Below, one piece after another: positions 8,047 through 16,266 of a stretch of DNA of 64,000 bases. Each line of letters begins with the position of its first letter. Position 1 is the stretch's first letter. The translations under genes were made by a program, and so were the position numbers. Origin of the DNA: Peribacillus deserti (lineage in GTDB: Bacteria > Bacillota > Bacilli > Bacillales > DSM-1321); NCBI RefSeq assembly GCF_002863585.1, contig NZ_PGUY01000031.1, forward strand, positions 1 through 64,000. Direction: 5' to 3'. Under the pieces are notes generated by a model that was not told the DNA's origin, ran no database searches, and saw only the letters and a list, made by a program, of their open reading frames with translations.

Positions 8047-8610
8047 ATTGCATATATGATAAACTCATATAATTTTCAACCTCGCTTTCACGCAAAGCTC
8101 ATCACTCGGAGGTTAGTATCTATTAGTGTTGCTGCAGCTTCAACCTTATTTCACTTCCATTAGCCTTAGTAAGACGTGGCTGTGGCGGTAACGGTATTGG
8201 AATATAGTGGTGAGGTAGATAAAAAATCGATACTTTCTAGTGCTTGCTCATTTGGGTCATGGTAGTAGAAGAATGTTAATTTGTTGATTTTGCAATTTCT
8301 AATCTACATAAGTATCATCTTCCTAACTGGTGATTTAGTTGAAGAAGACATTTGTAATTAATGGGTTCCAAAAAATCAATAAAAAAGAAAAATGACGTGT
8401 CAAAGCTATTGTCAGATTACAAGCCATTTTAGTATCATTTACATGAGATGCACCTCAAAACGGAACAGTTTATTAAGAATCTTACAGGTGTAATTGTTCA
8501 GTAAATGCATTCGCTTTTTTCTTATTCAAGTAATGGAGAGTTTACTTTTATAAGCAGGAAAGCTATAAATTGGAATTTAACTTTATAGTTGGTTGTAATA
8601 TCTGAGGATA
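8047..8610. other. Intergenic stretch with one degenerate repeat head
   Basis: About 560 bases without a supportable gene. At 8,322-8,352 CTAACTGGTGATTTAGTTGA AGAAGAC differs from the repeat consensus at only a few positions, so it is a decayed GGGTGCGTTAG-family copy. Nothing else is evident. Confidence 0.5.
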
Positions 8611-8625
8611 TTGGAGTGTGTTTTT

Positions 8626-9183
8626 GTGGAAAAAGGAATGATTATTGTTCTAAATGGTGTATCAAGTTCAGGAAAATCAACTTTAGCAAAGGAAATAACA
8701 AAGTTACTTCCTGACTTTTTTGCTTTTAGCGTAGATGATTATGATTTGATCATAGAAAAAATGGAAGATAGAGATAACCAGCGGCTAATACCCGTTGAAA
8801 CAGAATATTTTTATTATAGAAACGTGGCAATGTTCTCAGATCGAGGAATTAATTTAATTCTTGATCAAATTCTCCATGACCCCATAACTTTACAAACTTT
8901 TTATAAAACTCTTAACACTCACCCTATACTTCTTGTTGGGGTTCATTGTCCTGCTGAGGAGCTAAAACGTAGAGAACATTTCAGAGGAGACCGCCAAATT
9001 GGGCAGGCAATTTCTCAGCTCAATTTTGTACATCAGCAAGAAATTTACGATGTTGAGATTAATACATACACCCTTTCAATGATGGAATGTGCAAAAGAAA
9101 TTGTGGATCGATTGCAAACACCATTATTAGGATTTAAAAAGTCGCTTGAGAAATTTGAATCTTCAAGGAGTAAAAACAAATAA
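8626..9183 (+). CDS. Chloramphenicol phosphotransferase-like P-loop kinase
   Basis: A P-loop protein of about 185 residues. MIIVLNGVSSSGKST carries the Walker A motif at residues 11-19, and FSVDDYD and DQILHD are typical positions in CPT-like kinases. The family phosphorylates small hydroxyl substrates; the chloramphenicol enzyme is the known member, but most Bacillus homologues have unknown substrates. I choose GTG 8626, which has GGAG 9 bases upstream, over an in-frame TTG at 8611 that lies on that site. It is an isolated gene, and a family repeat follows the stop by about 60 bases. Confidence 0.82.
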   Translation: MEKGMIIVLNGVSSSGKSTLAKEITKLLPDFFAFSVDDYDLIIEKMEDRDNQRLIPVETEYFYYRNVAMFSDRGINLILDQILHDPITLQTFYKTLNTHPILLVGVHCPAEELKRREHFRGDRQIGQAISQLNFVHQQEIYDVEINTYTLSMMECAKEIVDRLQTPLLGFKKSLEKFESSRSKNK

Positions 9184-9241
9184 TAATTGTTAAATTCCTC
9201 TTATTTAAAAGTCGATTTTCTTTGTGATTGTAAAATGATTT

Positions 9242-9296
9242 ACTAAACTATGGGTGCGTTAGGTAAATACGTATGGCTGCTTCGGCAGACATTTTA
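9242..9296 (+). repeat. GGGTGCGTTAG-family repeat
   Basis: ACTAAACTATGGGTGCGTTA head, then GGCTGCTTCGGCAGAC hairpin and T-rich tail. Confidence 0.85.
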
Positions 9297-9608
9297 AAGA
9301 TAAGTAAAACGGTTGATGTCATCCGTAAATATATTTCGATAAGGATATGGACGATTAAATAATAATTATGTCTAAACAAAGATTAATTATAGTTCACATA
9401 TGGGCATTCCAGAGCAATTTAGCTTTACTAGAATTCCAAAAAATAAGTAAATATGAAATATTGGGACAATCCGTCGATGGAAAAGTAATCAAGGCTATCG
9501 AAAACCTTGCTTATACATTTATGAAAGTTAAATCCGCTGCCTACTGAGATTAGTAAAGAAATAGGTGCAAAGCTATAACATTTGCAACAGCAGCCAGCTC
9601 GAACTTTT
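9297..9608. other. Intergenic stretch, possible gene debris
   Basis: About 310 bases. A short frame from about 9,401 reads MGIPEQFSFTRIPKNK before a stop, and a neighbouring frame reads VIKAIENLAYTFMKVKS. These may be fragments of a decayed gene, but neither can be assigned. Confidence 0.3.
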
Positions 9609-9636
9609 GCTCTCCTGAGTTAGGAGAGCTTTTTTA
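9609..9636 (+). terminator. Hairpin terminator
   Basis: GCTCTCCT-gagtt-AGGAGAGC stem followed by six T. Confidence 0.8.
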
Positions 9637-9777
9637 TGCCAGGCACACTCGTATAAGGATGTATTTTAACACTATCCCACCAACTGAAAAGAAAACCCTT
9701 TGCTTGGACAAGCAGAATGAACTATGAATAAAAACCTTATCACTAAGGAAATCTATAAGGAAAAGGAGGCATTTGCG

Positions 9778-9912
9778 ATGTCAAAAGACCGACAAGAACA
9801 AAAACTAAGAGAGTCTGAACGCGTAGAATCAGATCGGGACCAAAGTATTCACTATCCAGGTGCTACAAGTCTGCAAAGCCCTGAGGAAGCACGGGACCTC
9901 AATAAAGGATAA
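9778..9912 (+). CDS. YpzI-like small protein, 44 aa
   Basis: Starts at ATG 9778 behind AAGGAGG. The hydrophilic sequence MSKDRQEQKLRESERVESDR, then DQSIHYPGAT, matches the pattern of Bacillus subtilis YpzI (KDRQEKKL...RVESDRDQ...GAT). Function is unknown. An in-frame ATG at 9724 upstream lacks a comparable ribosome binding site. A terminator follows immediately, so it is a monocistronic unit. Confidence 0.8.
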   Translation: MSKDRQEQKLRESERVESDRDQSIHYPGATSLQSPEEARDLNKG

Positions 9913-9919
9913 AGAAAAC

Positions 9920-9948
9920 AAGGCTGAATGATGTAATCAGCCTTTTTT
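9920..9948 (+). terminator. Terminator after the YpzI-like gene
   Basis: GGCTGA-9 bases-TCAGCC stem followed by seven T, starting 8 bases after the stop. Confidence 0.85.
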
Positions 9949-10061
9949 TATGGCTCAGTAAAATTAAATAGTTGATTTTTACTGAATGTTTTATTTGGCT
10001 ATAATCGTTTTATCAAAGTATTTCGAGGAGTAATTTTAGTTATAATCCGTGTTCTTATTGA

Positions 10062-10119
10062 GCTAACGGGTGCGTTCGTATTTTAGGGGTAACCAGTTTT
10101 TACTGGTTGCTCTTTTTTA
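10062..10119 (+). repeat. GGGTGCGTTAG-family repeat
   Basis: GCTAACGGGTGCGTTCGTAT head, then AACCAG-tttttact-CTGGTT stem and a T run. It pairs with the copy at 1,541: the loop is the same and both stem arms are changed in a compensating way (GCCAG/CTGGC versus ACCAG/CTGGT). This shows selection for, or descent with, the hairpin. Confidence 0.88.
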
Positions 10120-10218
10120 AACATTCTTTTCCAGAACGGAAGTATTTAGTCATTAGCCCATACAATTTTCTTCGATTTACATAGTTTATAATAACAAAGT
10201 TCGAAAGGGGGAATACAT

Positions 10219-10323
10219 GTGAGTGATGCAGGATATGGTTTTGGAGGCGGATTCGCCTTACTTGTTGTTTTGTTTATTTTACTAATTATTATCGGTGCTA
10301 CTTATTGCGGCTATGGATATTAA
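10219..10323 (+). CDS. YjcZ-family sporulation miniprotein, 34 aa
   Basis: GTG start behind AAAGGGGG. The product begins [15 protein letters not shown] and ends in one hydrophobic helix and CGYGY. A glycine/tyrosine-rich head followed by a single transmembrane helix is the signature of YjcZ/YhfM-type sporulation miniproteins. The start coordinate may be off by one base. It is the first of three such genes in 740 bases. Confidence 0.8.
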   Translation: MSDAGYGFGGGFALLVVLFILLIIIGATYCGYGY

Positions 10324-10363
10324 ATAATGGATTAATCATTCGTTCAAGAAAGGGGGGTTAATT

Positions 10364-10498
10364 ATGGGCTATGGATATGGTTACGGACATGGGTGTGGCT
10401 ATGGCTATGGATATGGTTCCGGCTGCGGAAAAATCTTCGCTTTAGTTGTAGTATTATTTATCCTTTTAGTTATTATTGGATGCGTATGTTGGAATTGA
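10364..10498 (+). CDS. YjcZ-family sporulation miniprotein, 44 aa
   Basis: ATG 10364 behind AAAGGGGGG. The product has about 20 residues of alternating glycine with Tyr, His and Cys, then the helix [14 protein letters not shown] and ends CVCWN. It is 40 bases downstream of the first copy and probably cotranscribed with it; a terminator follows at 10,511. Confidence 0.85.
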   Translation: MGYGYGYGHGCGYGYGYGSGCGKIFALVVVLFILLVIIGCVCWN

Positions 10499-10510
10499 GT
10501 ATTGGTTTAC

Positions 10511-10536
10511 AAGGTCCTTCCGGGGACCTTTTTTTC
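10511..10536 (+). terminator. Terminator after the YjcZ pair
   Basis: AAGGTCC-ttccgg-GGACCTT stem merging into a run of T. Confidence 0.85.
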
Positions 10537-10758
10537 ATTTTCGAATAAAGTTAAAGCACAGAATATACTTATAGACATATTCTATTGTAAGCCGTATCAT
10601 ATCGTATCGCATCGCCCATACATGTATGACCTCCTGGAAGAAGTTGGGGCGCAGCCCTTCTTCTTCATACATATGTTTAGGTGTACATTTTTATGAATCA
10701 TATGATATATAACAACAACTCCGTTTTATCCGCATCTAACACTGTGGATAGACTCCTA

Positions 10759-10789
10759 ATTGCCTCTTTTTGAGAGGCAATCTTTTTTT
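10759..10789. terminator. Hairpin terminator
   Basis: ATTGCCTC-tttttga-GAGGCAAT stem followed by C and seven T. No intact gene is seen between it and 10,536. Confidence 0.75.
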
Positions 10790-10861
10790 GTATACGAGCC
10801 CTTCCCACCAGCATGGCGTGTACATATTATAAAGGAGAATGTTGGAAAAGGAGTGAATGTT

Positions 10862-10957
10862 ATGGGCTACGAAGGAAGAGGCTACGGTGCTACATTTGCG
10901 TTAGTCGTTGTTTTATTTATCCTTTTGGTTATCATTGGAGCTGTTTATGCTTATTAG
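10862..10957 (+). CDS. YjcZ-family sporulation miniprotein, 31 aa
   Basis: ATG 10862 with AAGGAG 9 bases upstream. [20 protein letters not shown] continues into the same hydrophobic helix as the two upstream copies and ends AVYAY. It is the third member of the cluster, with its own terminator downstream at 11,047. Confidence 0.82.
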   Translation: MGYEGRGYGATFALVVVLFILLVIIGAVYAY

Positions 10958-11046
10958 GCACTAACAGGTTCAGGATTTCGTTTGTTTATGTAATAAAGGA
11001 AACCCAGTTGAATGGTATGACATAGATCAATATAATAGGTTGTTTA

Positions 11047-11080
11047 AGAAGGCTTCCTTTTAAAAAGGAAGCCTTTCTTA
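11047..11080. terminator. Strong bidirectional terminator
   Basis: GAAGGCTTCCTTTT...AAAAGGAAGCCTTTC long perfect stem with T runs on both sides. Confidence 0.85.
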
Positions 11081-11234
11081 CTTTTTCTTTTAGAAGTGTA
11101 AATAACATGGGAGCATCGACTTAAACCTGCATCCTTTGTTTATTATTAAATATTCTTAAAAACCATATGATCGCTAACTCAACTAAATCCTGATGTGGTA
11201 TTCTTAGTCTTTAGCGAACTTTTCAAAGTCCTCT

Positions 11235-11427
11235 AAAACGGTCGACAAGTCAGAGGCAATTGCTTTTGGAGATGGTGAAAATGATATTGATATGTTGGAA
11301 CTTGTAGGTCTCAGTATAGCAATGGGTAACGGAAGTGAAAAATTAAAAAGTGTTGCGAATTTTGTTCCAAAAAAAATCCAGTGAATATGGTATTCATTAT
11401 GCATTAAAAAAGTACGAAATTCTTTAA
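11235..11427 (+). pseudogene. HAD (Cof-type) hydrolase, C-terminal remnant
   Basis: The plus strand reads VDKSEAIAFGDGENDIDMLE, the motif IV region of Cof-like HAD phosphatases, then LSIAMGNGSEKLKSVA. A frameshift at a run of A near 11,372 follows, after which SSEYGIHYALKKYEIL ends at TAA 11425. Only the last 60 or so residues of a protein of about 260 remain, and there is no start codon. The whole N-terminal part is missing. Confidence 0.8.
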
Positions 11428-11481
11428 ATACATTTAGACCAGTGTGACTTAGACGACTGATAAATTTGAGGAGAATAGTTT

Positions 11482-11946
11482 TCTTATTAAGCTACCATGA
11501 AAATCAAATTCTTCCACTTTAGAAAAATGGCGATACTGACGCAGCTTAGTCAGTTTTTTAAAGAACGAGAGCGTCTTATCAGCCAATTGTTTTTTTAAAT
11601 ACCTAGGATGCTTCCTAAATGGTTACGGTGAATCCCAGGTTCTCAAGTCTCCGGACTGAATGCCTAACAATAGAAGCCTGTCTCTGTTTGTCAAAAGTAA
11701 TCTTCTCCTAGGTCAACGTACATTTCTTTTCTGTAAGAAGGTAATACGCGATTCGTAACATCGCGTGGGCGACCACAATGGCTGCACGTTTCTTACCTTT
11801 TCGACCGGCTGTCCGTCTGTAGAAGGCACCCGGGTAATTTTTCGACCCCTGACTGATTGAGCTGCTTCTGTTAATGCTGAACGAAGATACTTATTGCCTT
11901 TTTTGGCTCTCGCAGATTTCCTTTTTCCAGCACTTTCATTGTGGCC
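11482..11946 (-). mobile_element. IS110-family element, partial copy 1
   Basis: Matches the 3' part of the fuller IS110 element at 14,182-14,650 at most positions, including GACGCAGCT, AGTCAGTTTTTTAAA and the transposase C-terminal coding part. Similarity stops at CATTGTGGCC, where sequence for a glycosidase begins at 11,947. The transposase N-terminus and the bridge RNA end are missing. Confidence 0.85.
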
Positions 11947-12504
11947 TGGTATTACTATAAAACAAGTGAAATGCTAGAGGAGGAACTAAAAGCGGCTGAA
12001 AATGAAGGAACCCGAGCAGAGGTAGTTCGTTCACTTGAAAACGATTTATTTGAATTGTATAAAGATCCAGACTTGACGATTAAACCTCCTCAGCTAGAAA
12101 AGCGTGGCGGAGCTTACTACAGCGATGCTGCCTGCAGTCTAATTTCATCTATCTACAATGACAAGTGTGATTTTCAGCCTGTAAACACGATAAACAATGG
12201 AGCTATTGACAGCATCCCAAGTGACTCCGCAGTAGAAATCAACTGTAAGATTACCAAAGATGGTCCTATCCCAATCCCTATCGGTGATCTTCCAGTATCA
12301 GTTAGGGGTGTTGTACAACAAATCAAATCTTTTGAACGTGTTGCTGCAGAAGCGGCAGTCACTGGTGATTATAATAAAGCACTCGTAGCAATGACCATTA
12401 ATCCCCTGGTTCCCTCAGATGCAATAGCGAAACAAATTTTGGACGAAATGCTGGAAGCACACAAAACATATTTACCTCAATTCTTGCGTTCAGTAAACGT
12501 ATAA
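11947..12504 (+). pseudogene. GH4 6-phospho-beta-glucosidase, C-terminal fragment
   Basis: The frame from WYYYKTSEMLEEELKAAENE to the stop at 12504 is the C-terminal 185 residues of a family 4 glycosidase (LicH/CelF type): YYSDAACSLISSIYNDK, VNTINNGAIDSIPSD, LPVSVRGVVQQIKSFE and AMTINPLVPSD are characteristic. The N-terminal NAD-binding half is absent and the fragment begins exactly where the IS110 remnant ends, so a deletion joined them. A GTG at 11941 inside the IS sequence makes the frame look open. Confidence 0.88.
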
Positions 12505-12719
12505 TCGAACAAAAGTTCGATCAGTGAGAACGCCGAAACCAGAAATTGGGCGGATCAGCACAATATTTGAACTTCAGATGTAGAAGGTGCCTGTGTCCTA
12601 AATGAAAACCTGTTTAGAACTAAAATCGTAATTCATTAAAAGAGAAAAGACATAACAATAACCGTTTCTTTAAGGGAAACGGCTTGGTTCAGTTCAAGTT
12701 TGTGAACTAATGTACTTAA

Positions 12720-12772
12720 TCTAAGGGTGCGTTAGTTCAAGAAAAAAGGGCTACTGTGGCAGCCTTTTTTGT
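12720..12772 (+). repeat. GGGTGCGTTAG-family repeat
   Basis: TCTAAGGGTGCGTTAGTTCA AGAA head, then GGGCTACTGTGGCAGCC hairpin with a T run. Confidence 0.88.
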
Positions 12773-12905
12773 GGCTCAAAATGTAAATTCAATACAGGAT
12801 TTCATTTCCTATAATTTCTAAAAGTATTTTTGGAATAAAGCTAAAATTCATACATTATACGGGTATAATTACTATTAGACACCAAGAAAAGGTGAGTGAA
12901 CCATC

Positions 12906-13115
12906 GTGCGAACCTTACGGCAGATTAACGCAGTTTATGAACATATTATTCAGTCTAATTTAAATGAACGAATTAAGGAAATGAAATTAGCCTCGCTAAT
13001 GAGGGAAATGGAGAGGGATTACCATATTCCTTTGGTTATATATGAAGATTGGAAGAAAGAAAATGAGCAAGTTATGGCTTTATATAGAAAGATAGCAAAA
13101 AGACGAGGTCTTTAA
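12906..13115 (+). CDS. Hypothetical protein, 69 aa
   Basis: GTG 12906 start behind AAGGTGAG. A highly charged, helix-rich protein (INERIKEMKLASLMREMERD-like pattern, then IPLVIYEDWKKENEQVMALY) ending KIAKRRGL. There is no membrane segment. I do not recognise a family; the size and charge would suit a small regulatory or anti-kinase protein, but that is a guess. It is a monocistronic unit between two repeats. Confidence 0.6.
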   Translation: MRTLRQINAVYEHIIQSNLNERIKEMKLASLMREMERDYHIPLVIYEDWKKENEQVMALYRKIAKRRGL

Positions 13116-13150
13116 CAGTTTTTTGTTAGTGGTTTTAACTTCAATACCTT

Positions 13151-13210
13151 CTTGTTCACCTCAAGGGTGCGTTAGTTCAAGAAACTGGTAGCTTTAGCAA
13201 TTTGGGGTCT
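13151..13210 (+). repeat. GGGTGCGTTAG-family repeat, hairpin decayed
   Basis: TTGTTCACCTCAAGGGTGCG TTAGTTCAAGAA head is good; the following GGTAGCTTTAGCAATT hairpin is weak. Confidence 0.75.
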
Positions 13211-13253
13211 TAATAAGGAACAATCTGCTTGAATAGAAGAAAAATAATAATTA

Positions 13254-13287
13254 AAAAAGGAACGCTCTTGGAAGGCGTTCCTTTTAC
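13254..13287. terminator. Bidirectional terminator
   Basis: AAAGGAACGC-9 bases-GCGTTCCTTT with A and T runs on either side. It can stop the minus-strand receiver gene and any plus-strand transcript from 12,906. Confidence 0.85.
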
Positions 13288-13401
13288 TTGGTTAATATGA
13301 ATCTGTCATGTAAGGTACTAGAAGAGAAGATGGGTTGAAAGTACTAATATTTTGAAGATGGAACGGAATGTTAAATTCTTCATATAAGTTTGGGAGACCT
13401 T

Positions 13402-13740
13402 TTACGGCGAAAAATTGAGAGGCAATGGTCTTAAGGATACGGGAATATCAAGAGGCATTATAGAATCGCGTTGAGCTTGTTTCAAACAGTTGTACATAGC
13501 TTTACCGCCAACTGAATTAGCTGAGTGAATAGTTATACGTTTAGCGAATAGTCTTTCTTTAACCATCTTTTCTACTAACATAAAACCATTCCTGGTTTTA
13601 TTTAACAAATCGTGATCTAAAGAGAGATGTTCAATATCAAAAGTTCGTAATAGGTCTATACACTCGTCAATAGTCTCGACTAACACATAACCGCCTGGTG
13701 CTTTCCGATAGTCATCCAGGAAAACGCTAATTTTGTCCAT
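13402..13740 (-). CDS. Cyclic-phosphate-processing receiver domain protein
   Basis: A 112-residue protein with a receiver-like fold: FLDDYRKAPGGYV at the N-terminus (paired acidic residues), IEHLSLDHDL (the aspartate of the second strand), ITIHSANSVGGKAMYN near residue 75. These motifs mark the cREC family, which lacks a classical output domain and is proposed to act on cyclic phosphates. GGAAGGAGA precedes ATG 13740. It is a minus-strand gene lying alone between two plus-oriented repeats. Function in vivo is unknown. Confidence 0.8.
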   Translation of the reverse strand: MDKISVFLDDYRKAPGGYVLVETIDECIDLLRTFDIEHLSLDHDLLNKTRNGFMLVEKMVKERLFAKRITIHSANSVGGKAMYNCLKQAQRDSIMPLDIPVSLRPLPLNFSP

Positions 13741-14181
13741 TTCTTAATCTCCTTCCCTTATACAAGGGGTGACTAAGAAAAGTCGCATAATCCCTATATA
13801 AAATAATTTTATGTCTCAAGTCTAACACAATAATGTATAGATAAATCATGTTCGACTAAACGTCTAATAAGTCGACAAACATTTAACAAATAATTAAGGT
13901 AAAGAGCTTGCTCCTATGCTAAATAATGCGAAGTAACTCAGTTCGGTGTGAAATATGTATGTTTATAGGTAAGTGGGAATCAAGTTTAAGGAGAATCGAG
14001 CTTTAGGGATTATAACGGATTAGGTCTGATTTGGTATTTATCGAAATTTGTTAAGGGGGAAGAGTAAGGCAGTTGGTTTGAGAAATTCATTATATGTCCT
14101 CTTCTGTATGTGATCAATGTTCCTACACCTTATTACCTATTCAGAAAAAAATTATTGTAATGAGGTAAAGGTGCAATTTCG
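13741..14181. other. Intergenic stretch, nothing recognised
   Basis: About 440 AT-rich bases between the receiver gene and the IS110 element. There is no ORF with a ribosome binding site, no clear hairpin and no repeat head. Confidence 0.5.
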
Positions 14182-14305
14182 TTCTTAAACTACCATGAAA
14201 ATTAAATTCTGCAGTTATAGAAAAATGGTCATACTTGAATAGACGCAGCTCAGTCAGTTTTTTAAAAATGGAGAGCGTCTTATCAGTCATTTGTTTTTTT
14301 TAGGA

Positions 14306-15520
14306 TTAGGATGCTTCCGAAATGGTGACGGTGTATCCCAGGTTCTCAAGTCTCCGAACAGAATGCCTAACAATGGAGGCTTGTCTCTGCTTGTCAAAGT
14401 AATCTTCTCCTAGGTCAACGTACATTTCTTTTCGCGTAAGCAGGTAATATGCGATTCGTAACATCGCATGTGCTACCACAATAGCTGCACGCTTCTTACC
14501 TTTTCGGCCGGCTGTCCGTCTGTAAAGTGCACCCAGGTAATTTTTCGAACCCATGACTGATTGAGCTGCTTCTGTTAAAGCTGAACGTAGATACTTATTA
14601 CCTTTTTTAGCTCTAGCGGACTTTTTTTTACCAGCACTTTCATTGTGGCCCGGAACAAGGGCAGCCCAGGAACATAAGTGTGCTGCACTAGGGAACTGCG
14701 TTCCTACATCAGGTCCAATTCAGCTAGTATCTGTTCGGCCATCCTTTTAGCTATTCCAGGAATAGAATCAAGCCGTTCGATATCTTCCTGATAGAAACTC
14801 ACCCTTTTTTCAATCTCACTATCCAGCGTTTCAATTTGGTCAGTAAGGAAATCAATATGCGTTAAAATGGTTTTTAACATCAGCCGTTGGTGAGGGTTAC
14901 ATATCCTTTGAGTGCCAGCACCAGTTCGTCTTTCTTCCGTTTCATTGTCCGTCGAGCTAAGTTTGATAGTTTTACAGGATCGTCCTCGCCATCTGCGATG
15001 GCACGAAGCATGTCCTCGCAGAAACACCCATGATATCGGAAACCACTGACCCGAGTTTAATATTCGCCCATTCAAGTACCTTTTGGATCCGGTTGTGCTG
15101 CCGAGCACGTTCCTCGATAATGCTTCGGCGATAACGAACAAGTTCCCTTAGTTCCCGCTGAGTTCGGTTGGGGATGAAGCTGGCTTTTAACAATCCATGC
15201 CTCAACAGCTGGGCTATCCATTCTGCATCCTTTACATCGGTCTTTTGACCCGGCAGGGACTTCATGTGCTGGGCATTGACGACAAGGAATTCTATCTCCT
15301 CAGCTTCCAATAGGTTAACCACAGGCTTCCAGTAAACGCTGGTGCTTTCCATCGCAACGTGGCTGCATCCATGTTCCTTAATCCAATCGATTAACTCTAG
15401 AAGAAAAACCGTTTTAGTGGAAAACGTTCGAACCTCCTTTCCTTTAGATGTCATGATGCAGGCTGTAATATTGTCTTTATGGACATCCAACCCGCAAGCT
15501 CTTTCAATGATTACATCCAC
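14306..15520 (-). pseudogene. IS110-family transposase, three frameshifts
   Basis: The N-terminal RuvC-like DEDD domain is clear: CGLDVHKDNI (first Asp), SHVAMESTSVYW (Glu), GQKTDVKDAEW (Asp pair). Frame breaks occur near 15,015 (after GVSAR), near 14,898 (before HQRLMLKTILTHIDFLTDQ) and near 14,708 (after AELDLM). The C-terminal domain then reads ALVPGHNESAGKKKSA and GNKYLRSALTEAAQSV, with the serine region typical of IS110 enzymes, and ends GYTVTISEAS. The intact product would be about 405 residues. It cannot be functional as it stands. Confidence 0.9.
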
Positions 15521-15544
15521 TGAACTCTTCCTTTCGAGGCTAGT

Positions 15545-15776
15545 TAGAATGGAGGCTGGTGCAGCAACCAGAATTAGGATTAATCTACCATGAGTGCTTC
15601 CCGTAAGGGGAGCGACAGTCGGTGGTGCACCGTGGTCGTTGGGGTCAGACTAAAGGATGGGCTCTATGGCACCATAGTTGATCGACATTTCTCATCCAGC
15701 CTAGGAACAGTATGGACAGTGCGGTGACATTTTCATTCTCTGTGGTGAATCGTCGTTTTTTGCGATTCATGGATGG
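15545..15776 (-). ncRNA. Probable IS110 bridge RNA region
   Basis: Non-coding region directly upstream of the transposase start, in the place where IS110 elements encode the bridge RNA that pairs with donor and target DNA. It aligns with the solo copy at 6,833-7,037. The GCTTCCC-gtaa-GGGGAGC hairpin is kept as a different pairing in the other copy (GCTACCC...GGGTGC), and GAATCG...CGATTC is conserved with a changed loop. Family assignment is from knowledge of IS110; exact RNA ends are not visible. Confidence 0.6.
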
Positions 15777-15857
15777 CTAAAGGGCACGTTAGTTGAACAA
15801 AGATGGCTGCTGCGGCACTCTTTTTGTTATTCAGCTTACGGACAGGTTAGTTGAAAT
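15777..15857 (+). repeat. GGGTGCGTTAG-family repeat, three modules
   Basis: GCTAAAGGGCACGTTAGTTG AACAA head next to the IS end, GGCTGCTGCGGCA hairpin with T run, then TTCAGCTTACGGACAGG followed by TTAGTTGAA. This is the copy that best shows the head-hairpin-tail layout. Confidence 0.88.
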
Positions 15858-15952
15858 ATGAGCTTAGAAAACTAGAGATAAAAAGTTTATTTAGAAGATA
15901 GAAACATATAAGGGAAAATATTTGAGCCGAGTAAAAACAAAGGAGGGTTGTA

Positions 15953-16150
15953 ATGAATGGTGACCCCATAGAATTTGTATTAACTTGGGTGGCTTACATT
16001 AGCCTTGCATTTCTTGTTTGTAGAGTGCTGTGGGAACTATTCGCTTTTATTTGGATAGTCATCTTGCAAAAAAAAGATTATGACCGCTTTCTTTTTTGGA
16101 TAAAGCCAAAGTTAGAAAGAAAACTCAGGAAAAAGAAAAAAAGAAAATAG
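15953..16150 (+). CDS. Hypothetical membrane protein, 65 aa
   Basis: ATG 15953 behind AAAGGAGGG. One long or two short hydrophobic segments (VLTWVAYISLAFLVCRVLWE and LFAFIWIVIL) are followed by a strongly basic tail ending KLRKKKKRK. By the positive-inside rule the tail should be cytosolic. No family is recognised. The gene ends about 100 bases before the repeat that carries the group II intron fragment. Confidence 0.6.
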   Translation: MNGDPIEFVLTWVAYISLAFLVCRVLWELFAFIWIVILQKKDYDRFLFWIKPKLERKLRKKKKRK

Positions 16151-16250
16151 CTCAAAGGATAGTACAAACCTATATTGTATATACCAGAAAGATATCCCTT
16201 AAATTAAGTATTTTCTTAAATAATTTAACTGGAAAAGTAAAATCCTTATT

Positions 16251-16266
16251 CAAGTAACGGGTGCGT
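16251..16266 (+). repeat. GGGTGCGTTAG-family repeat head, split by intron
   Basis: CAAGTAACGGGTGCGT, after which the expected TAG is replaced by the GTGCGGCC 5' end of a group II intron. The break falls inside GTTAG. Confidence 0.75.

Larger units (their letters stand above)
14182..15776 (-). mobile_element. IS110-family insertion sequence, nearly complete but inactive
   Basis: About 1.6 kb: transposase remnant on the minus strand (14,306-15,520), a 3' tail shared with the copy at 11,482, and a conserved non-coding region at 15,545-15,776 shared with the solo copy at 6,833. IS110 elements lack terminal inverted repeats, and none are seen. The high-coordinate end abuts a GGGTGCGTTAG repeat, as in the solo copy. 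Confidence 0.88.

Noticed and set aside
14704-15141. Separate 145-aa protein
   Set aside because: It is an out-of-frame stretch joined to a middle piece of the IS110 transposase and is covered by the pseudogene entry.
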